Translations under genes and position numbers: made by a program | Part shown: one piece after another, positions 1 to 4,159 of the stretch | Layout of the letters: every line of letters begins with the position of its first letter | Position numbering within the stretch: position 1 is the stretch's first letter | NCBI GenBank assembly: GCA_937877685.1 | Contig: CALFGU010000122.1 | Span: forward strand, 1 to 9,568 | Source: an uncultured Prevotella sp. | GTDB lineage: Bacteria > Bacteroidota > Bacteroidia > Bacteroidales > Bacteroidaceae | Reading direction: 5' to 3' | Length of the DNA stretch: 9,568 nucleotides | Notes under the pieces: model-generated | The model's database searches: none | Told to the model about the DNA's origin: nothing | The model's input: the letters and a program-made list of their open reading frames with translations, nothing else

Positions 1-2
1 TC

Positions 3-179
3 AACATCGACTCTGACTCTCGTTTGGCTATGACTGCTGCTATCCGTCAGACATTTGCTGAAAAGCCCGCTGAGTTCGACCCCCGCAAGTACCTCGGTCC
101 CGCTCGCGACAACATGGAAAAGATGTACAAGCACAAGATCATCAACGTTCTTGGTTCAGACGGTAAGCTCGCTAAGTAA
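3..179 (+). CDS. fba: Class II fructose-bisphosphate aldolase, C-terminal fragment
   Basis: Only the last 58 residues are present; the gene runs off the left edge. The enzyme cleaves fructose-1,6-bisphosphate reversibly to glyceraldehyde-3-phosphate and dihydroxyacetone phosphate in cytoplasmic glycolysis and gluconeogenesis; class II enzymes use a divalent metal, usually zinc. The fragment starts at NIDSDSR and contains EFDPRKYLGPAR, which I recognise as the conserved tail of the class II aldolases of about 330 residues common in Bacteroidota. The active-site metal ligands lie upstream of the window and cannot be checked. The stop is TAA at 177-179, followed 27 nt later by a hairpin terminator, so this is the last gene of its transcript. 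The assignment rests on the tail alone, but that tail is distinctive. Confidence 0.88.
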   Translation, partial: NIDSDSRLAMTAAIRQTFAEKPAEFDPRKYLGPARDNMEKMYKHKIINVLGSDGKLAK

Positions 180-206
180 TCATTGCTTACAACTGATAAA
201 ATTTAA

Positions 207-236
207 GGTGCCTCCCGCTTGGGAAGCACCTTTTTT
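207..236 (+). terminator. Intrinsic terminator after aldolase
   Basis: A hairpin with arms GGTGCCTCCC (207-216) and GGGAAGCACC (221-230), one C-A mismatch and a GCTT loop is followed directly by six T residues (231-236). It lies 27 nt after the aldolase stop codon, as expected for Rho-independent termination of that transcript. Confidence 0.85.
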
Positions 237-520
237 GTTATTCATTGCGGTTGCTATTATTGTTGTCCGGTTAAATCACTTTCGTAATGCCCCGTAGGAA
301 AGTTGTACCCCCTATGAACTACAATTTATCAGAAAACTGGTGTCCACATTTCCGCCTTACATAACAGGCTTAATTACAGGCATTAAACAAAGGCTTAAAT
401 AAGGCGTTTTATAAGTAATAGAAGGAGAAGAGTTTAAGAGTTTGTTTTTCCTATAATAGATTTTGTTTTGAGCAGGAGAACTTGTGGAGGGACGAACATG
501 GATTTGGGGATAGGAATTTG
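237..520. other. Gene-free intergenic region between aldolase terminator and DUF2752 gene
   Basis: This stretch of about 280 bp lies between two converging transcripts. Open frames here read as low-quality peptides with no recognisable motif and no start context, so I call no gene. The left part (about 237-350) is of mixed composition and unexplained. The part from 353 to 406 holds a repeat cluster listed separately. The right part (about 410-512) is AT-rich on average and purine-rich on the + strand, so it would be the 3' untranslated region of the DUF2752 transcript. I see no hairpin with a T-tract that would clearly terminate that transcript. Confidence 0.6.
353..406. repeat. Three 12-13 bp imperfect direct repeats bounded by an inverted repeat
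   Basis: Three successive units, ACAGGCTTAATT (364-375), ACAGGCATTAAAC (376-388) and AAAGGCTTAAATAA (389-402), share an AGGC(A)TTAA core with a 12-13 bp period. They are bracketed by CGCCTTA (353-359) and its exact complement TAAGGCG (400-406). The outer arms could form a 7 bp stem with a 40 nt loop. The array is short and its role is unknown; it may be a chance or decayed repeat, or a 3' structure for the converging DUF2752 transcript. Confidence 0.4.
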
Positions 521-901
521 CTAAATTCCAAACACGATTCGTATGCCCCACCAAATAAAGAATAGGATGATATAAACGAGGAGCACTTTTCTGCTGTAGA
601 TGAATCGGTTTAGACGGTTGAAGACTCCGTTGATGTTATACCACTTACCGAGAACGGCCAAAGTTGCATAAGGAAGCGAAATCATCAGGAAGGGATTCAT
701 GCAAAGGGCTTCAACGAAATGCCCCGTAAGCAGGAGGTGCAAGAAGCGCTGTATGCCACATGACGGGCAGTACGTATCTGTCAACAACCACCAAGGACAT
801 TTGGGCATCCACCCTGTTTCGCTTGGGTTGATGTAATAATAAATAATACCGATGGATAATATCACCACCGGTATTACTATGCGAATCCATCTTATTGGCA
901 T
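521..901 (-). CDS. DUF2752 family small membrane protein
   Basis: A predicted inner-membrane protein of 126 residues and unknown function. It shows an N-terminal transmembrane helix (about 5-24), then the DUF2752 signature CPWWLLTDTYCPSCGIQR (35-52) with cysteines 35, 45 and 48, then a second hydrophobic segment (about 70-86) and a third (about 107-125). The signature matches the family pattern C-P-x-x-x-L-T-x-x-x-C-P-x-C-G-x-x-R. I chose the ATG at 901-899. The frame stays open up to 1018, but that extension runs through the neighbouring dispanin gene and would add 39 residues absent from the family. With this start the gene overlaps the upstream dispanin stop by 10 nt, which suggests translational coupling. 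The paired cysteines suggest metal or redox chemistry, but that is inference. A perfect 7 bp inverted repeat covers the stop codon. Confidence 0.82.
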   Translation of the reverse strand: MPIRWIRIVIPVVILSIGIIYYYINPSETGWMPKCPWWLLTDTYCPSCGIQRFLHLLLTGHFVEALCMNPFLMISLPYATLAVLGKWYNINGVFNRLNRFIYSRKVLLVYIILFFIWWGIRIVFGI

Positions 902-1206
902 AAGAAAAACATTCCTAATAAATATGGAATAGTACATACTACAAAATACAATAAGAAGAACCCAATGTACAATACGACACATAAAACACATGCTAAGAGC
1001 ACTCCTAACATACCCCACAAAGAGAACTTCTTAGCATCGTCTGCGGCTTTTTGTGCTTCTTCATAACGTCCTTCTCTCCAAAGAGATTCTACAGACGTTG
1101 CCTTTATTATAGCAACAATCCCCAAAGGCATGCAAAAAATTAGTGTACATAAGATTGCCAAAACCAAGTTATTCTCAGGGCAAGGTCTTTGATTCAATCC
1201 ATTCAT
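892..1206 (-). CDS. CD225/dispanin-like small membrane protein
   Basis: A two-helix membrane protein of 104 residues. The start MNGLNQRPCPENNLVLAI leads into a hydrophobic segment (about 14-35, with TLIFCMPLGIVAIIKA), a polar helical stretch with an A-K-K element (about 44-60), and a long second hydrophobic segment (about 64-101). This layout is typical of bacterial CD225/dispanin proteins: a P-x-N-x-L element, the first helix, then S/A-x-x-V-x-x-L-W-x-x-G and A-x-x-A-K-K before the second helix. Eukaryotic relatives (IFITM proteins) alter membrane fusion; the bacterial role is unknown. The ATG at 1206-1204 follows a TAnnTTTG promoter candidate by about 30 nt. The gene overlaps the DUF2752 gene by 10 nt, and the two are presumably co-transcribed. 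The second hydrophobic region is longer than usual and may fold as two segments. Confidence 0.8.
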   Translation of the reverse strand: MNGLNQRPCPENNLVLAILCTLIFCMPLGIVAIIKATSVESLWREGRYEEAQKAADDAKKFSLWGMLGVLLACVLCVVLYIGFFLLYFVVCTIPYLLGMFFLCQ

Positions 1207-1237
1207 ACGTTTTAAAAAAGTAAGTTAGATTTAACTG

Positions 1238-1245
1238 CAAATGTA
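1238..1245 (-). promoter_or_regulatory. Promoter -7 box for the dispanin-DUF2752 unit
   Basis: On the minus strand the sequence reads TACATTTG, an exact match to the Bacteroidota -7 consensus TAnnTTTG. It lies 31 nt upstream of the dispanin ATG, giving a leader of about 25 nt. No clear -33 TTTG element is seen at the expected distance. Confidence 0.5.
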
Positions 1246-1359
1246 ATGAAAAAAACTTACATACCTATAGCTTAATTAAATAATTCTTTTACAAAAGGAT
1301 TAACAATTAGTGGTTTGCACCGATTAATCTGTAGCTTGCTCATGAATTCTTTCACGCCG

Positions 1360-1377
1360 TTTGCATTATAACGCAAA
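1360..1377. promoter_or_regulatory. Short dyad upstream of the sigma factor promoter
   Basis: TTTGC (1360-1364) and GCAAA (1373-1377) form a perfect 5 bp inverted repeat around the AT-rich 8 bp spacer ATTATAAC. It sits about 28 bp upstream of the candidate -7 box of the sigma gene, in a region shared with the divergent dispanin promoter. The position fits an activator or repressor site, but dyads this short also arise by chance. Confidence 0.25.
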
Positions 1378-1404
1378 TGACACGATAATTATTTCTATAT
1401 TTTG

Positions 1405-1412
1405 TAGTTTTG
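1405..1412 (+). promoter_or_regulatory. Promoter -7 box for the ECF sigma unit
   Basis: TAGTTTTG matches TAnnTTTG exactly and lies 56 nt before the sigma factor ATG. It is inside a tandem duplication of TTTTGTAG (1400-1407 and 1408-1415). No clear -33 element is visible. If the sigma factor drives its own gene, the true promoter could be a different, unrecognised site. Confidence 0.42.
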
Positions 1413-1468
1413 TAGTCACAACATGCGTCTAATGGGCAAAAAGACTATTTTCAAACACGTATGACACA

Positions 1469-1948
1469 ATGAAAACATTGGACTTGGAATTTGAACAACT
1501 TGTTCGTACGCACAAAAGCACGATTTACACGGTGTGCTTCATGTTCTCGAAAGACTCCGACGAGGTGAACGACCTATTTCAAGAGGTGCTCATCAACCTA
1601 TGGCGGGGATTTTCTAACTTCAAAGGAGAAAGCAAAGTGGAAACGTGGATTTGGCGCGTGAGTTTTAACACTTGCATCTCGCAGGAACGCAAGAAGAAAC
1701 CCTCTTCGCGCATCCCGTTGGAAATGGGAATTGACCTTTTCCACGACAAGGATGAAGACACGCGACAAATTCAAATGCTCTACCAACGCATTCACCAACT
1801 CAAACCCTTTGACCGCGCCATCGTCCTGCTCTGGCTTGAAGGTATGCCCTACGACGAGATTGCCGCTATCGTAGGTATCACGGTGAAGAACGTGTCCGTG
1901 CGCCTCTTCCGTATCAAGGAAGAACTCAAGAAAATGTCTAACCCTTAA
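1469..1948 (+). CDS. ECF-type sigma-70 family RNA polymerase sigma factor
   Basis: A sigma factor of 159 residues, the usual size for the minimal extracytoplasmic-function class that directs RNA polymerase to a small regulon. Region sigma-2 spans about 8-75: it includes DLFQEVLINLWRG (35-47), the typical polymerase-binding and -10 recognition helix, and then the W-x-W-R-V-x-x-N-x-C segment (60-69). Region sigma-4 spans about 100-155 with the helix-turn-helix YDEIAAIVGITVKNVSVRL (128-146). No extra C-terminal domain is present. The ATG at 1469 puts the protein start right at sigma-2. A membrane protein gene follows after 12 nt, so the pair is surely one transcript, and that product is the obvious candidate partner. 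The target genes cannot be told from this window. Confidence 0.93.
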   Translation: MKTLDLEFEQLVRTHKSTIYTVCFMFSKDSDEVNDLFQEVLINLWRGFSNFKGESKVETWIWRVSFNTCISQERKKKPSSRIPLEMGIDLFHDKDEDTRQIQMLYQRIHQLKPFDRAIVLLWLEGMPYDEIAAIVGITVKNVSVRLFRIKEELKKMSNP

Positions 1949-1960
1949 ACCTTGCCCATT

Positions 1961-2560
1961 ATGACTAACACGATTGATTCTAAAGAATTGCAGGAAATGA
2001 AAGTGCAATTAGAACTGCTTACCAAGAAGTTGGAGCGAGAAACTATTGTTAACCAACGCCTAATTCGTAGTTCTATGAAAGAGAAAGCACGTAACTTGCG
2101 CAGAAACATAATATTGGAAAGTCTCGTCTGCATCATTATGATACCTTTCTTCATTTGGATATTACCCAATATCAGTCCGCACTCCATGTACTTCTGTGCC
2201 TTCTCCGTTGCGTTCATGATGCTCGCTCTGTGCTATAATTATTATATGTATCGCGAGTTTCACACCAAAGATTTCTCCGAAGCAAACCTCATCGAAGCCC
2301 GCAAGGCAACACTGAAGTTTAAGCGCCTCACGCGCAGGTGGACCTACTGTATCGGCATTCCTTTCTTAATGGTTTTCATTCCATGGTTTGTATATGAAAA
2401 CGCACAAGTTTACAAGGGCGAAATGCTCGAACTCGTTCTTATTTTTGCCTCCATCGGATTGCTGATTGGTAGCGTCATAGGGATTTATCAATTCAACAAG
2501 ACGCTTCGCACCACCGATGAAATTCTGATGCAGATTGAAGAGTTGGAGGAGCAAGCATAA
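1961..2560 (+). CDS. Four-helix membrane protein, candidate regulator of the upstream sigma factor
   Basis: A protein of 199 residues with no family I can name. The N-terminus (about 7-47) is highly charged and heptad-like, consistent with a cytoplasmic coiled coil. Four hydrophobic segments follow at about 50-68, 75-96, 127-146 and 156-177, with a charged cytoplasmic loop at 97-126 (E-A-R-K-A-T-L-K-F-K-R-L). A short acidic helix, EILMQIEELEEQA, forms the tail. An even number of helices puts both ends in the cytoplasm, where they could hold a sigma factor. I see no zinc-binding anti-sigma motif (H-x3-C-x2-C) and no FecR domain. The ATG at 1961 is preferred to an in-frame TTG at 1952. The 12 nt spacing from the sigma gene indicates co-expression; the anti-sigma role is inferred from position only. 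Confidence 0.8.
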   Translation: MTNTIDSKELQEMKVQLELLTKKLERETIVNQRLIRSSMKEKARNLRRNIILESLVCIIMIPFFIWILPNISPHSMYFCAFSVAFMMLALCYNYYMYREFHTKDFSEANLIEARKATLKFKRLTRRWTYCIGIPFLMVFIPWFVYENAQVYKGEMLELVLIFASIGLLIGSVIGIYQFNKTLRTTDEILMQIEELEEQA

Positions 2561-2587
2561 CTGAGTTAATCTCACATACTTCATAAC

Positions 2588-2628
2588 AACCGAGGCGCCA
2601 CACTATGAAAGTATGGCGCCTCGGTTTT
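2588..2628 (+). terminator. Strong intrinsic terminator after the sigma unit
   Basis: A perfect 13 bp stem, AACCGAGGCGCCA (2588-2600) with TGGCGCCTCGGTT (2614-2626), is closed by a 13 nt loop and followed by further T residues. It lies 27 nt after the membrane protein stop. The stem is symmetric and also sits beyond the 3' end of the convergent LUD gene, so it may stop transcription from both sides, though the T-tract is better on the plus strand. Confidence 0.88.
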
Positions 2629-2650
2629 ATTTAAGGGAATAAGCAAAGCC

Positions 2651-3265
2651 TTAGTACCCTAAATCCTCGTGCACAAGAATTACCTCAAATTCTCCAGTCA
2701 TGGGTTTGCTCCATAACACGGAAAGGCCTCTGCAAATACGTTCGGGACTGTTACAATTATAGCAACGGTCAGCCTTTACGGCACAGGGAGTTTTCACGCC
2801 TAATCTTCTTGCATTCTGAGGGGCAGCAATATTCCGCGCGCGATACAAGGCGCTGTCATAGTCCTTCTCTATCTTGTTTTCACCAATAACAAAATAGACC
2901 TTCTCGTGTCCGTAGAATATGGAGGCTACACGATTACAATTCGCATCAATATTCACAATCTCCCCACTTTCTGCAATTCCGTTTACCGAGGTAATATAGA
3001 TGGACGCAGCATTCGCTTGCACACGCACCTCCTTGCTTGTTTTACCCTCGGGAATTCGCTGATGCCAGTGCACCTCATTATGCGCACTCAGACGTTCGTA
3101 AAGTCCCATTTTCTCTAAAGTCATGGAACCTGCAAACCCAACCGTCTGATGATGAATTTGAGCATCTAAATACTGCGCCGCTTCCTTTGCAGTGTCAAAG
3201 CAACTTACGGTATAACCTAAAGCAATCAGGTTTTTCTTTAATATACTAAAATCCTTATGTTCCAT
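2651..3265 (-). CDS. LUD-domain (LutC/YkgG-like) lactate utilization family protein
   Basis: A cytoplasmic protein of 204 residues made up almost entirely of one LUD domain. Visible family features are VGFAGSMTLEKMGL (42-55), ITSVNGIAESGEIVNID (91-107), the NRVAS segment (111-115), KVYFVIGENKI (122-132) and, near the end, CYNCNSPERICRG (168-180) with cysteines 168, 171 and 178. In LutABC the LUD proteins act with iron-sulfur subunits in L-lactate oxidation. This copy stands alone, without lutA- or lutB-like neighbours, so a lactate role should not be assumed. The three C-terminal cysteines could bind a metal, which is inference. The ATG at 3265 is preceded by a GAGGAAAC stretch on the minus strand. 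A terminator separates it from yebC upstream, so it probably has its own promoter, although I see no exact TAnnTTTG match. Confidence 0.85.
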   Translation of the reverse strand: MEHKDFSILKKNLIALGYTVSCFDTAKEAAQYLDAQIHHQTVGFAGSMTLEKMGLYERLSAHNEVHWHQRIPEGKTSKEVRVQANAASIYITSVNGIAESGEIVNIDANCNRVASIFYGHEKVYFVIGENKIEKDYDSALYRARNIAAPQNARRLGVKTPCAVKADRCYNCNSPERICRGLSVLWSKPMTGEFEVILVHEDLGY

Positions 3266-3338
3266 AGTTTCCTCAATTTATAAATAACAGTTCTACAACT
3301 ATTGCGGTGGATAGAACCCTGTCATATAAATCGAAAGA

Positions 3339-3387
3339 CAAAAAAGTGCCTTACAACTTCAGGACTGAAGCTATAAGACACTTTTGT
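3339..3387 (-). terminator. Long hairpin terminator after yebC
   Basis: A long imperfect hairpin pairs AAAAGTG (3342-3348) with CACTTTT (3379-3385), CTTA (3350-3353) with TAAG (3374-3377), and CTTC with GAAG around a short apical loop. On the minus strand it ends in a run of six T residues (complement of 3340-3345), 11 nt after the yebC stop. It should end the DUF21-pheT-yebC transcript; partial read-through into the LUD gene is possible. Confidence 0.8.
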
Positions 3388-3397
3388 TTTCATCAAC

Positions 3398-4123
3398 CTA
3401 TTCGGGCTTCATGTTTGTGTAAACCGTCTGAACGTCGTCGAAGTCTTCGAGCTTTTCAACCATCTTGTCGATAGCTTCGCGCTGTTCGGGAGTTACGTCC
3501 TTCACGTCGTTGGGAACGTAAGTAAATTCAGCACCTACTACGTCGAAACCTTGTTCTTCGAGGTGGTTCTGGATTTGAGCGAATGACTTGGGGTCGCCGT
3601 AGATAGTGATGCTGCCTTCTTCTTCGTCTTCATCGTACTCGTCTTCTACGCCGTAATCAATGAGGTCGAGAATCATTTCGTCCATGTCAAGACCGTCCTT
3701 CTTCTTAAATGAGAACACACACTTGTGGTCAAAGAGGAAAGCGAGGCTACCCATTGTGCCGAGGTTGCCAGAGAACTTGTTGAACACTGAACGCACATCA
3801 CCTACAGTACGCGTAGGATTGTCTGTAAGTGTATCCACGAAGATAGCGATACCATGAGGACCGTATCCTTCATAAGTCATTGACTTGTAATCGCTCTGAT
3901 CCTTACCCATGGCGTTCTTGATAGCGCGTTCTACATTGTCCTTAGGCATGTTTTCGCGCTTCGCATTGGCGATAAGTGCACGGAGTGCGGGGTTATTTTC
4001 AGGTTCAGGACCGCCAGCCTTAACGGCAATAGCAATCTGCTTACCAATTCTGGTGAAGGTTTTAGCCATGTGGCCCCAGCGCTTCATCTTCGCTGCTTTA
4101 CGATATTCAAATGCTCTTCCCAT
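3398..4123 (-). CDS. yebC: YebC/PmpR (TACO1) family protein
   Basis: A full-length family member of 241 residues. The N-terminal domain has the signature MGRAFEYRKAAKMKRW and then KTFTRIGKQI (21-30). Further landmarks are NPALRALIANAKRENMPKDN (44-63), MTYEGYGPHGIAI (82-94), and GDVRSVFNKFSGNLGTMGSL (108-127). An acidic stretch, VEDEYDEDEEEG (159-170), forms an exposed loop. The family was long annotated as a DNA-binding transcription regulator; work on mitochondrial TACO1 and on bacterial YebC instead supports a ribosome-associated role that helps translation through proline-rich stretches. The gene lies 36 nt downstream of pheT in the same direction and is followed by a terminator, so it is the last gene of a pheT operon. 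That context fits a translation role better than a regulator role. The start agrees with the conserved MGRAFE N-terminus. Confidence 0.95.
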   Translation of the reverse strand: MGRAFEYRKAAKMKRWGHMAKTFTRIGKQIAIAVKAGGPEPENNPALRALIANAKRENMPKDNVERAIKNAMGKDQSDYKSMTYEGYGPHGIAIFVDTLTDNPTRTVGDVRSVFNKFSGNLGTMGSLAFLFDHKCVFSFKKKDGLDMDEMILDLIDYGVEDEYDEDEEEGSITIYGDPKSFAQIQNHLEEQGFDVVGAEFTYVPNDVKDVTPEQREAIDKMVEKLEDFDDVQTVYTNMKPE

Positions 4124-4159
4124 AGTAGGTGATTAATATATTTTCTGTAAAATTTCTAA

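Noticed and set aside
55..297. An 80-codon plus-strand frame over the aldolase end
   Set aside because: It overlaps the aldolase tail in another frame and runs through the terminator hairpin; no family features.
237..350. A possible insertion-sequence remnant after the aldolase terminator
   Set aside because: The region looks unlike its neighbours, but I found no terminal inverted repeat pair, target duplication or transposase fragment.
357..554. A 65-codon minus-strand open frame beyond the DUF2752 gene
   Set aside because: It has no recognisable motif, overlaps the DUF2752 end in another frame and crosses the repeat cluster.
902..1018. An upstream extension of the DUF2752 frame by 39 residues
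   Set aside because: It overlaps the second membrane helix region of the dispanin gene in another frame, so its hydrophobic look is explained by that. The ATG at 901 gives the usual family length and a coupled overlap.
1952..1960. TTG start for the membrane protein after the sigma factor
   Set aside because: An ATG lies three codons downstream at 1961 with reasonable spacing from the sigma stop; the TTG would leave almost no gap.
1598..2008. A 136-codon minus-strand frame antisense to the sigma factor
   Set aside because: It spans the conserved sigma-2 and sigma-4 regions on the opposite strand and has no independent evidence.
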